Shown here piece after piece: positions 26,482-33,786 of a DNA stretch of 64,000 bases (position 1 is its first letter; every line of letters starts with the position of its first letter). The position numbers were made by a program, and so were the translations under genes. Below the pieces are notes generated by a model. That model searched no databases and had not been told where the DNA came from. It worked only from the letters and a program-made list of their open reading frames with translations. The DNA comes from Pseudotamlana agarivorans (GTDB taxonomy: Bacteria; Bacteroidota; Bacteroidia; Flavobacteriales; Flavobacteriaceae), in the NCBI RefSeq assembly GCF_018860245.1, contig NZ_JAHKPD010000024.1, positions 1 to 64,000 on the forward strand, given 5' to 3'.

Positions 26482-26514
26482 AAAACGCTCACTGAAAAGT
26501 GGGCGTTTTTTTTT
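26482..26514 (+). terminator. Terminator after ettA
   Basis: A 12-bp stem has arms at 26482-26493 and 26498-26509, with one G-T wobble, and a GAAA loop. It runs into nine T residues. The T run overlaps the stop codon of the convergent 85-aa gene at 26513. Confidence 0.85.
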
Positions 26515-26770
26515 AGTTATTTCCGCCATACATGTGACCATCAGTAAAATCCTGATACGGTTTTTCTTCGTCATCATCATTTTTACTATCCATCATAGCA
26601 TTCATGGCTTCTAAACGTTCATTTTCCTTTTTGAGTTGATATGATTTTCGAAGACCAATTATTAACAGTATTCCGAAGCAAATAAATATAATAATTAATA
26701 TATTTAGTATACCTATTTGGTTAGCAATTGGTAGTGCTAATTGTTGATTTAGGAGGTTAATAAGTTGCAT
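26513..26770 (-). CDS. Small membrane protein with acidic tail
   Basis: The 85-aa product has a membrane helix at about residues 20-41 (ILNILIIIFICFGILLIIGL). A basic-charged stretch follows, then an acidic tail ending DFTDGHMYGGNN. I know no function; similar short proteins with this tail occur in other flavobacteria as far as I recall. It is convergent with ettA and its stop lies in the ettA terminator T run. Confidence 0.65.
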   Translation of the reverse strand: MQLINLLNQQLALPIANQIGILNILIIIFICFGILLIIGLRKSYQLKKENERLEAMNAMMDSKNDDDEEKPYQDFTDGHMYGGNN

Positions 26771-26970
26771 GAAAAATGCGAATTAAAGTGTTCAGTCAAT
26801 CAAATATAGGCTAATTAATTGATTGAAAACTGTTTAAAACTAATTTCTTAGAAAGTATATTAGTTTTTCAATTTTAATTGTTTTGTTGATGGTTTTATAA
26901 AAAATAACTATGTTTTTTTATTGAAATCATGAAATCTAATTTGAGTTTATTAAAAAATAAAGGTTATAAA

Positions 26971-27555
26971 ATGACAAATAACAACGTTAAAAATATTAAA
27001 AGCGCATTGCTTTCCGATAATTATTATATACTTAAAAAGTTCAGTTTTGACTATCTAATGTCTAATGGTGAATGGGTTACTCAATGGCGTGAAGTATATA
27101 ATCGGGGAGATGGCGCAGGAATTCTACTATATAACACAACCAAGAAAACGGTAATTTTAACCAAACAGTTTAGAATGCCAACTTATTTGAATGATAATAA
27201 GGATGGACTGTTGGTTGAAATCTGTGCAGGCATGTTAGATAAAGACCATCCTGAAAAATGTGTGATACGAGAAACTGAAGAAGAAGTTGGCTACCGTTTA
27301 AAAGAAGTTAAAAAAGTTTTTGAAGCCTATTCTTCACCAGGGGTTCTGACGGAAAAAATGCACTTTTTTATAGGGGAATATACCGATGATATGAAAGTTA
27401 GTGAAGGTGGTGGGGTAGCAGGTGAACACGAAGATATTGAGGTGTTGGAAATGCCTTTTACCGATGCCGTAAACATGTTGAACAGTGGAGAAATTAATGA
27501 TACAAGAACAATTGTGCTTTTACAATATGCACAGATTCATAAGTTATTAGAGTAG
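26971..27555 (+). CDS. nudK: NudK-like Nudix hydrolase (GDP-mannose pyrophosphatase family)
   Basis: It hydrolyses nucleoside-diphosphate sugars such as GDP-mannose. Similarity to NudK runs the full length: LLSDNYYILKK, REVYNRGDGAGILLYN, TKQFRMPTY and GGGVAGEHEDIEVLE. The Nudix catalytic core RETEEEVGY sits at residues 100-108. I start at ATG 26971 (194 aa) because this matches the family N terminus; an upstream ATG at 26929 would add 14 residues with no similarity. A GNAT gene follows after 7 bases. Confidence 0.85.
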   Translation: MTNNNVKNIKSALLSDNYYILKKFSFDYLMSNGEWVTQWREVYNRGDGAGILLYNTTKKTVILTKQFRMPTYLNDNKDGLLVEICAGMLDKDHPEKCVIRETEEEVGYRLKEVKKVFEAYSSPGVLTEKMHFFIGEYTDDMKVSEGGGVAGEHEDIEVLEMPFTDAVNMLNSGEINDTRTIVLLQYAQIHKLLE

Positions 27556-27562
27556 TAAATAA

Positions 27563-28138
27563 ATGCCTTGGAGAGCAATGAAAACCAATAAAAAATATAT
27601 TTTCATAACTGAGAGACTTGGTTTTCGTAATTGGGATAAAAGTGATTTGGATGCGTTTTCAAAATTAAATGCAGATCCAGAGGTCATGTCCTATTTCCCA
27701 AAAACTTTAACTCGCAATGAAACTGCTGATTTCATTGAGCGACTTCAAAATCATTATATAAAAAAGGGTTATAATTATTTTGCCACTGAAATTTTAGACA
27801 CAGGAGAGTTTATAGGCTTCATAGGATTAGCTCATCAGAAATATGAAAGCGATTTTACACCAGCTACAGACATTGGTTGGCGATTAAAACAGAGCGCATG
27901 GAGACAAGGTTACGCCACTGAAGGTGCAAAAAAATGTCTTGAGTTTGCTTTTGAAACTTTGAAACTAAATAAGATCATAGCCACTTGTACGGTGCAGAAT
28001 TTTAAATCGGAGTTGGTTATGAAAAAGTTAGGAATGAAGAAACTAACAGCTTTTAATCATCCAAATTTAAAGGAACACCCCGAATTTCAAAAATGCATTT
28101 GTTATGAAATTAACAAAAGCGATTATACAGAAAGTTAA
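27563..28138 (+). CDS. GNAT-family N-acetyltransferase (RimJ/RimL-like)
   Basis: The 191-aa protein begins with ITERLGFRNWDKSD, the usual opening of RimJ/RimL-type acetyltransferases. It carries the acetyl-CoA-binding region GWRLKQSAWRQGYATEGAKK near residue 115. Substrate unknown; relatives modify ribosomal protein N termini or small amines. An alternative start at 27578 (MKTNKK) is about as likely. It is probably co-transcribed with the nudK-like gene seven bases upstream, and convergent with the arginase-family gene. Confidence 0.85.
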   Translation: MPWRAMKTNKKYIFITERLGFRNWDKSDLDAFSKLNADPEVMSYFPKTLTRNETADFIERLQNHYIKKGYNYFATEILDTGEFIGFIGLAHQKYESDFTPATDIGWRLKQSAWRQGYATEGAKKCLEFAFETLKLNKIIATCTVQNFKSELVMKKLGMKKLTAFNHPNLKEHPEFQKCICYEINKSDYTES

Positions 28139-28145
28139 AAAAAAA

Positions 28146-29165
28146 CTAAGTTTTAACAGCCCTAATGAAGTCAGTAATTAAATAGGTAAGGAGTTTGCCA
28201 ACCTGATCGGATTTCTTTTTTGTAGGAGCAGCTTCACAAAGGTGCAAATAGGTAACCTTTTTTTGTTTCGCAAAGTGATGTAAAAATTGTCTCGCTTTTT
28301 TTATGCTAAATCCGCTAGGCGACATGGCACTACTCGGTGTATTTTCAATAGCATCACAATCAATTTCTATTCCAAAAGGTGTCTCGCAAATAAATTCGGA
28401 CGCACGGTTAAGTTCATTTTTAAATTTCAATTCATTTCTAACCTCTAAGGCTTCAAATGTGTTGTATTTCAGGTTTTTATTAGTTTCTAATGTTCTAAAA
28501 ATACGGTCTGATGTATAATTTTCATGTAATCCAAAAACAAAGTAATGGTCTAAAAAGCCTTCCGCGAAAGCGTAACTAAAACCATTTCCACTATGGCGTC
28601 CTTCTTCGGCTCTAAAATCGGAATGCGCATCAAAATTAATGACATTCAAAGCATCTCCTAAGGCTAAACTAGACCCTTTTAGGTTGCCGTAAGCATTGTT
28701 ATGACCACCACCAATAATAATAGGTTTCTTTCCAGCCAATATAATTTGATAAATAACATGTGAGACGTAACTATCTATTTTGTCAACGAGGTTCCTTGCT
28801 TTTAGAATATCTTTCTTTTTAGAGGAGTTGAGCTTTTCTAAGGTTTTAAGTTCTGAAGAAAAGTCTAAGTGACCTAGAACTAATACTTTATCTGCATGCG
28901 TAAAATCGTTGCTCTGAATATTTAATAATACTTTTAAAGTAGTTTCCCATGTTTTTGAGGCACCTGTATTGCCATGATTTGCAAAAACACCTAGATCCTC
29001 AGGCAGCCCAACTATTACAAATTCAACATCCAAATTTAAAAGTTGCTCGTATATATGACTGACGTTGGACAGCATTTTTACGTGTTGGCCAAACTTGGAT
29101 TCTCCCAAGCGTTTGTTTAGTAGGTTATTACGTTTAGCATTATTAAATAAAACCAGTTTATCCAT
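28146..29165 (-). CDS. Arginase/formimidoylglutamase-family hydrolase
   Basis: The 339-aa ureohydrolase-fold enzyme keeps the binuclear manganese motifs: GGGHNNAYG, NFDAHSDFR and GIEIDCDAIEN. These belong to the arginase, agmatinase and formimidoylglutamase superfamily. The RHSGNGFSYAF segment and overall length suggest the HutG-like group common in Bacteroidota. No other histidine-utilisation gene lies nearby, so the substrate is uncertain. It is convergent with the GNAT gene, only seven bases between stops. Confidence 0.82.
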   Translation of the reverse strand: MDKLVLFNNAKRNNLLNKRLGESKFGQHVKMLSNVSHIYEQLLNLDVEFVIVGLPEDLGVFANHGNTGASKTWETTLKVLLNIQSNDFTHADKVLVLGHLDFSSELKTLEKLNSSKKKDILKARNLVDKIDSYVSHVIYQIILAGKKPIIIGGGHNNAYGNLKGSSLALGDALNVINFDAHSDFRAEEGRHSGNGFSYAFAEGFLDHYFVFGLHENYTSDRIFRTLETNKNLKYNTFEALEVRNELKFKNELNRASEFICETPFGIEIDCDAIENTPSSAMSPSGFSIKKARQFLHHFAKQKKVTYLHLCEAAPTKKKSDQVGKLLTYLITDFIRAVKT

Positions 29166-29271
29166 GAATTTAAGTTTGAATATTAAAAATACATTATAAT
29201 AATTTTATAACCTTAACAAACCAAATAATAAAAATTACGTTTAACTTTATCAAAATTAAAACAACAAAATT

Positions 29272-30156
29272 ATGGAAAATAACAAAACGAGTTCTGGATT
29301 AAAAATTGCTTTAGGTATCGCTATTGTTTTATTTTTAGGAACAGGATTTTATACTATGAACCTTTATAAACAGTCTAACGACGACAAAAAAGAGTTGGTA
29401 GAACAAAAGCAATTAGTAATGAACGATTTAAACGCTATGGCTAAGCAATATGATGATGCGATTAGCGAAAGCGAAATTACTAATAACAATTTAATTGAAG
29501 CTAGAGGTCGTATTCAAGGCTTAATAGATTCTTTAAAAATTTCTGAAACGAATGTAAAAAGTTTATGGAGATATAAACAAAAATATGTGTCATTACAGAA
29601 AGAAATGGATGCTATCATGGCTCAAAATGATTCTTTAAGAATTGAAAATTCATATTTAGCAACCTCATTAGATAGCACACGTGTTCGTTTAGAAGAGCGT
29701 ACTGTTTTTACTGATTCATTATTGGTACAAAACAATGCATTAGCTGAAGTCGTTGAAAATGCTTCTATATTAAATACCTTAGATTTAAAAGGATCTGGAG
29801 TTATTGAAAGAACTTCTGGTAAAGTAATTCCAACGGAACGTGCTAGACGAGCAGATAAAATACGTGTTTGCTTTACAGTTGCTAAAAACGCTTTAGTTCA
29901 AGCAGGAGATCAAGAATTGTATGTTCAAGTTATCGACCCCAAAAACAATACTTTAGGACTTAACGAACAAGTAGAATTTGAAGATAAAATTTTAAACTAT
30001 AGTATTATTAGTAAATTCAATTATGAAAATGCAAATTTAAATATTTGTGAATTTGTAGCTTTAAAAGATGATAATAAATTTGAAAAAGGACGTTACATTG
30101 TAAATGTTTTTAATCAAAAAGATTTAGTATCAACTTCAGAGTTTACATTAAAATAA
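29272..30156 (+). CDS. Membrane-anchored coiled-coil protein of unknown function
   Basis: The 294-aa protein starts with a short cytoplasmic segment and a membrane helix (about residues 10-29). A long coiled coil follows (about 32-170), rich in Q/E/K/L heptads. A compact C-terminal domain (about 185-294) with the segment RVCFTVAKNALVQAGDQELY is expected to be periplasmic. The family is widespread in flavobacteria and sometimes labelled a chromosome-partitioning protein, without support visible here. It has its own terminator. Confidence 0.75.
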   Translation: MENNKTSSGLKIALGIAIVLFLGTGFYTMNLYKQSNDDKKELVEQKQLVMNDLNAMAKQYDDAISESEITNNNLIEARGRIQGLIDSLKISETNVKSLWRYKQKYVSLQKEMDAIMAQNDSLRIENSYLATSLDSTRVRLEERTVFTDSLLVQNNALAEVVENASILNTLDLKGSGVIERTSGKVIPTERARRADKIRVCFTVAKNALVQAGDQELYVQVIDPKNNTLGLNEQVEFEDKILNYSIISKFNYENANLNICEFVALKDDNKFEKGRYIVNVFNQKDLVSTSEFTLK

Positions 30157-30180
30157 TAATACTCAATACACTTAAAGCCA

Positions 30181-30214
30181 AAAACCTCAAATGTTATAGT
30201 TTGAGGTTTTTTTT
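30181..30214 (+). terminator. Terminator after the coiled-coil gene
   Basis: An 11-bp perfect stem (30181-30191 with 30200-30210) around an 8-base loop is followed by T residues through 30214. It lies 25 bases after the stop codon. Confidence 0.85.
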
Positions 30215-30355
30215 ATGACTTCATTTAAATTACGGTATACATCGTAAATGTTACTTATTCCTATAATTTGTATATATTTAGATGAAATTTTCACGTATTA
30301 TTTTGGTATGATCTCCCTCCCAGTACCTTGTAAATAATTTTCAATAGATTACATT

Positions 30356-30934
30356 ATGGATTCTAATTATATTTTTTTAAACACTTTTTTAGATGTTTCT
30401 GAAGAGACTTATAGGCAGTTATTAAATATATCTAAGCTAAAAGAACTTAAAGCGAGAACTCAAGTCTCTAAAACGGGAGAGGTGCCTACAAAAATATATA
30501 TGCTCGTTTCGGGAATGATGCGCGCTTATTTGAGTTCTGAGGACGGAAAGGAGTATACTAAAAGTTTTTTTACGCCCTTTAGCTTTGTAGGCGCCTTTAC
30601 GGGATTAATTCAAAAAAAACCATCTAAATTGGTTTATGAAGCTTTAACAGACAGTAAAGTTTATGAATTAAATTTTATAGACTTTATGACACTCTGTAAA
30701 AAGGATATTAATGTAAGTTCTTTATATAATAAAATTTTAGAGCATATTTTCATAAAATATGAAGAGCGTCAATTGGAACTCATTTCTATGGACGCTACAG
30801 AACGCTATTTGAAATTATGTAAAGAAATGCCAGATTTAGAAAGACTGATACCACAATATCAAATAGCAACGTTTCTAAGTATAACCCCTGTTCAACTTAG
30901 TAGAATTAGAAAAAAACTAAAAGACATCAAGTAG
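30356..30934 (+). CDS. Crp/Fnr-family transcriptional regulator
   Basis: The 192-aa protein has an N-terminal cyclic-nucleotide-binding-type jelly roll (about 10-120, with GEVPTKIYMLVSGMMRAYL). A C-terminal winged helix follows (about 145-190), IATFLSITPVQLSRIRKKL being the recognition helix. The ligand-binding Glu-Arg pair of cAMP-bound Crp is not evident, so effector unknown. No Fe-S cysteine set as in Fnr. Inverted TTAACA motifs cluster about 60 bases after its stop, just before the candidate small RNA, and could be its target. Confidence 0.87.
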   Translation: MDSNYIFLNTFLDVSEETYRQLLNISKLKELKARTQVSKTGEVPTKIYMLVSGMMRAYLSSEDGKEYTKSFFTPFSFVGAFTGLIQKKPSKLVYEALTDSKVYELNFIDFMTLCKKDINVSSLYNKILEHIFIKYEERQLELISMDATERYLKLCKEMPDLERLIPQYQIATFLSITPVQLSRIRKKLKDIK

Positions 30935-30992
30935 GTAGGTTTTTTACTACGAAATATGTCTTGTTTTGTAAGTAAATGTTAAAATTTAAGGT

Positions 30993-31031
30993 TTTGTTAA
31001 CATTATTAACAAATGTTAATATAAGGTTAAC
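30993..31031. promoter_or_regulatory. Cluster of inverted TTAACA/TGTTAA sites
   Basis: TTTGTTAA (30993-31000) and TTAACAAA (31006-31013) form a perfect 8-bp inverted repeat with a 5-base spacer. The right arm also pairs with TGTTAA at 31014-31019, and a further GTTAACA lies at 31026-31032. The cluster sits 10-50 bases upstream of a -7 box, the position expected of an activator or repressor operator. Confidence 0.45.
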
Positions 31032-31041
31032 AAGATAATTC

Positions 31042-31049
31042 TATATTTG
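31042..31049 (+). promoter_or_regulatory. -7 promoter element for the candidate YAAC RNA
   Basis: TATATTTG is an exact TAnnTTTG match. No TTTG or TTG is present at the right distance upstream; the inverted TTAACA sites are there instead. This would suit an activator-dependent promoter. Confidence 0.45.
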
Positions 31050-31086
31050 AGTAATTCATTTAAAGATTTATTTTTTTATGGACTGC

Positions 31087-31140
31087 CAACTAACTAGCTA
31101 ACTAATTAACCAACCAACCAACCAACCAACCAACCAACCA
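31087..31140 (+). repeat. (CAAC/TAAC) tetranucleotide tract
   Basis: Thirteen in-register tetranucleotides: CAAC, TAAC, TAGC, TAAC, TAAT, TAAC, then seven exact CAAC units and a partial CA. The 5' units are degenerate and the 3' units perfect, as expected of a tract expanding by slippage at one end. It cannot be phase-varying a protein, since no open frame crosses it. Confidence 0.9.
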
Positions 31141-31141
31141 T

Positions 31142-31175
31142 AAAAAAGCAGGTAATTTCTATTACCTGCTTTTTT
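31142..31175. terminator. Bidirectional terminator between the YAAC tract and fumC
   Basis: AGCAGGTAAT (31147-31156) pairs perfectly with ATTACCTGCT (31161-31170) around a TTCT loop. Five further A-T pairs extend the stem and U tracts occur on both strands. It ends fumC on the minus strand (stop at 31196) and any plus-strand transcript through the repeat. Confidence 0.88.
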
Positions 31176-31195
31176 ATATCTTAGTATTTGAATGA

Positions 31196-32593
31196 TTATT
31201 TCAAACTTCCAACCATATCTTCTGGTTTTACCCAAGCGTCATAATCTTCAGCCGAAACATGTCCTAATCTAACCGCTTCCTCTTTTAATGTTGTACCATT
31301 TGCATGGGCCGTGTTGGCGATTTCAGCAGCTTTATAATAACCAATTTTAGGATTTAAAGCAGTTACAAGCATTAATGAGTTGTTTAATAACGTATTAATA
31401 ACTTCTTGGTTTGGTTCAATACCTACAGCACAGTTTTCTTCAAAACTCACACATACATCTCCAATTAATTGCGCAGATTGCAACACGTTAGCAGCCATAA
31501 CAGGTTTAAAAACATTTAATTCATAATGACCTTGTAATCCACCAACAGAAACGGCAACATCGTTACCCATAACTTGTGCGCAAACCATTGTCATCGCTTC
31601 GCATTGTGTAGGGTTAACTTTTCCTGGCATTATAGAACTTCCTGGTTCGTTAGCTGGAATAATAATTTCTCCAATACCCGAGCGCGGGCCAGAAGCCATC
31701 ATTCTAATATCGTTAGCAATTTTATTTAAAGAAACTGCTAGTTGCTTTAATGCTCCATGTGTTTCGACTAGTGCATCGTGAGCTGCTAAAGCTTCAAATT
31801 TATTTGGAGCTGTTATAAATGGCAAACCTGTAAATTCAGCAATAAAATCTGCAACCACTTCACTATAACCAGCAGGAGTATTTAATCCTGTTCCGACAGC
31901 TGTTCCGCCTAAAGCCAATTCACTTAAATGGGGTAATGTGTTTTCTAGAGCACGAAGACCATGATCTAGCTGAGCCACATAGCCAGATATTTCCTGACCT
32001 AATGTTATTGGTGTAGCGTCCATTAAATGGGTTCTCCCTATTTTAACGACATTACTAAACGCTTTAGATTTAGCATTTAAAGTATTTCTTAATTGTTTTA
32101 CTCCTGGAATCGTTGTTTCTACAATTTTCTTGTAAGCAGCGATATGCATACCTGTAGGAAAGGTATCGTTTGAAGATTGTGATTTATTAACATCATCGTT
32201 AGGTTGAATTGTTTTTTCGCCTTCGCCAATAACTTTTCCAGCCAATTGATGTGCTCTGTTGGCAATTACTTCATTTAAATTCATGTTACTCTGAGTACCA
32301 GAACCTGTTTGCCAAATCACTAAAGGAAACTGATCATCATGCTTACCTTCTAAAATTTCATCACATACTTGAGAAATTAAATCACGCTTTTCAGCATCCA
32401 TAACACCTAACTTACAGTTTGTATAAGCAGCCGCTTTTTTCAAGTAAGCAAAGCCGTATACAACCTCTAATGGCATAGAAGCCGCAGGTCCAATTTTAAA
32501 ATTGTTTCTAGAGCGTTCTGTTTGTGCACCCCAAAGTTTATCGGCTGGTACTTGTACCTCGCCCATAGTATCTTTTTCTATTCTGTAACTCAT
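31196..32593 (-). CDS. fumC: Class II fumarate hydratase
   Basis: The heat-stable, iron-free fumarase of the citric acid cycle, converting fumarate to malate in the cytoplasm. The 465-aa protein has the superfamily signature [11 protein letters not shown] with its flexible catalytic Ser loop near residue 310. Substrate-binding segments are [20 protein letters not shown] and [10 protein letters not shown]. Length and motifs are typical. The gene stands alone, with the terminator at 31142-31175 behind it. Confidence 0.96.
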   Translation of the reverse strand: MSYRIEKDTMGEVQVPADKLWGAQTERSRNNFKIGPAASMPLEVVYGFAYLKKAAAYTNCKLGVMDAEKRDLISQVCDEILEGKHDDQFPLVIWQTGSGTQSNMNLNEVIANRAHQLAGKVIGEGEKTIQPNDDVNKSQSSNDTFPTGMHIAAYKKIVETTIPGVKQLRNTLNAKSKAFSNVVKIGRTHLMDATPITLGQEISGYVAQLDHGLRALENTLPHLSELALGGTAVGTGLNTPAGYSEVVADFIAEFTGLPFITAPNKFEALAAHDALVETHGALKQLAVSLNKIANDIRMMASGPRSGIGEIIIPANEPGSSIMPGKVNPTQCEAMTMVCAQVMGNDVAVSVGGLQGHYELNVFKPVMAANVLQSAQLIGDVCVSFEENCAVGIEPNQEVINTLLNNSLMLVTALNPKIGYYKAAEIANTAHANGTTLKEEAVRLGHVSAEDYDAWVKPEDMVGSLK

Positions 32594-32795
32594 TTTGAAA
32601 GTATTAAATTCTAAGATGTAAAGTTACGGCTTTTACCAGTTTTTAAGAATAGGATTCATGTAATTTTTAGATTACTTTTTTAACAATTATATAATGATTT
32701 TGATCTGATAAAAAAATATAAATTAAGTAACTTAGCATATATGAGTCACTTATGTGATTTAACTAATTTTAATTTTTAACTAAACAGATCATATT

Positions 32796-33437
32796 ATGGC
32801 AACAATTAGATTGGGAGATGAAGCTCCAGATTTTACGGCAGAATCTACAGAAGGAACAATTAATTTTCATGAATGGCTAGGGGGTAGCTGGGGTATCTTA
32901 TTTTCACATCCAGCAGATTATACACCTGTTTGTACAACAGAATTAGGTACGGTAGCTAAATATAAGGCGGCATTTGACAAAAGAAATGTAAAAGTGGTCG
33001 CCTTAAGCGTAGATGGCTTAGACTCTCACCGTAGTTGGATAAAAGATATTAATGAAACGCAAGAAACCATAGTTAATTTTCCAATTATTGCAGATGAAGA
33101 CCGAAAAGTCTCAGAATTATATGATATGATTCATCCAAATGCAGATAGTAATTTAACAGTACGATCGGTATTTGTTATTGGTGCTGATAAAAAAGTGAAA
33201 TTGATGATTATTTATCCTGCATCTACAGGGCGGAATTTTGAAGAACTTTTGCGTGTTATTGATTCATTACAATTAACAGCGTATCATAAAGTGGCTACTC
33301 CTGCGAATTGGAGAAATGGTGAAGATTGTGTTATTGTACCTTCTGTGGCTACTGCAGATATACCAAGTATATTTCCTAAAGGGTTTGAGGAAATTAAACC
33401 TTACTTAAGAACAACACCACAGCCCAACTTAAATTAG
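32796..33437 (+). CDS. 1-Cys peroxiredoxin (Prx6 family)
   Basis: A 213-aa thiol peroxidase reducing hydrogen and organic peroxides. The peroxidatic Cys46 lies in HPADYTPVCTTE. The C-terminal region WRNGEDCVIVPSV...FPKGF...YLRTTPQPN is the Prx6-type arm that covers the active site of the 1-Cys class. A second Cys near residue 183 is not at the position of a 2-Cys resolving residue. Monocistronic, with an unusually long (200-base) upstream region from fumC, with which it is divergent. Confidence 0.92.
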   Translation: MATIRLGDEAPDFTAESTEGTINFHEWLGGSWGILFSHPADYTPVCTTELGTVAKYKAAFDKRNVKVVALSVDGLDSHRSWIKDINETQETIVNFPIIADEDRKVSELYDMIHPNADSNLTVRSVFVIGADKKVKLMIIYPASTGRNFEELLRVIDSLQLTAYHKVATPANWRNGEDCVIVPSVATADIPSIFPKGFEEIKPYLRTTPQPNLN

Positions 33438-33469
33438 TTGAAAACTCTGTTAATAAATTTTATATTGAT

Positions 33470-33501
33470 TTTGTATAACAAAGGTCTTTACATTATATTT
33501 G
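33470..33501 (+). promoter_or_regulatory. Canonical promoter of the 57-aa membrane protein
   Basis: TTTG at 33470-33473, a 20-base spacer and TATATTTG at 33494-33501 are the best match to the Bacteroidota consensus in the window. The ATG at 33532 is 30 bases downstream. Confidence 0.75.
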
Positions 33502-33531
33502 CGACAGATTTTATAACCGACACTTTACATT

Positions 33532-33705
33532 ATGTTTGATTTTGATCAATATTTAGGCTTTTTAGCATTTTTAACCATTTTAACTTTAGGTTTTTGGTTG
33601 ATGATTTTTTTAGTAACATTTATAGTGCCTTACTGGATTGGGGGATCTATAATTGAAAAGTTAAAAGAAATTAAAGAAGAAAAGAAAGCTAAGCGCCAAG
33701 CTTAG
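33532..33705 (+). CDS. Small single-pass membrane protein (57 aa)
   Basis: A complete ATG-to-TAG frame. The product has a long hydrophobic helix (about residues 8-34), the segment PYWIGGSI and a C-terminal charged helix of Lys/Glu repeats (EKLKEIKEEKKAKR). It has its own consensus promoter and its own strong terminator, so it is a stand-alone transcription unit and very probably real. I do not recognise a named family. The topology suggests a small regulator or assembly factor at the inner membrane, but nothing more can be said. Confidence 0.7.
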   Translation: MFDFDQYLGFLAFLTILTLGFWLMIFLVTFIVPYWIGGSIIEKLKEIKEEKKAKRQA

Positions 33706-33723
33706 AAAACATAAGTTTATTAT

Positions 33724-33761
33724 AAAAAAAAGAGGTTAATTTCAAATTAACCTCTTTTTTT
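33724..33761. terminator. Bidirectional terminator between the 57-aa gene and the barrel receptor
   Basis: AGAGGTTAATT (33731-33741) pairs with AATTAACCTCT (33745-33755) around a 3-base loop. An A tract lies on the left and a T tract on the right, so it can work on both strands for the two convergent genes. Confidence 0.88.
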
Positions 33762-33786
33762 ATGTTTTGTTATTTTTTATAAAATA

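Larger units (their letters stand above)
31054..31175 (+). ncRNA. Candidate small RNA with (YAAC)13 tract
   Basis: About 120 bases are bounded by a -7 box at 31042-31049 and a 15-bp terminator hairpin at 31142-31175. Between them is a tract of thirteen tetranucleotides (31087-31140) and no usable reading frame: the only ATG (31078) opens a 7-codon frame. The next plus-strand gene is 1.6 kb away across fumC, so it is not the leader of a coding gene. It could also be the 3' end of the Crp-like transcript. Transcription is inferred, not shown. Confidence 0.4.

Noticed and set aside
31087-31140. CRISPR array or phase-variable coding repeat
   Set aside because: Units are four bases with no spacers, and stops in all frames before the perfect part leave no protein whose frame slippage could switch.
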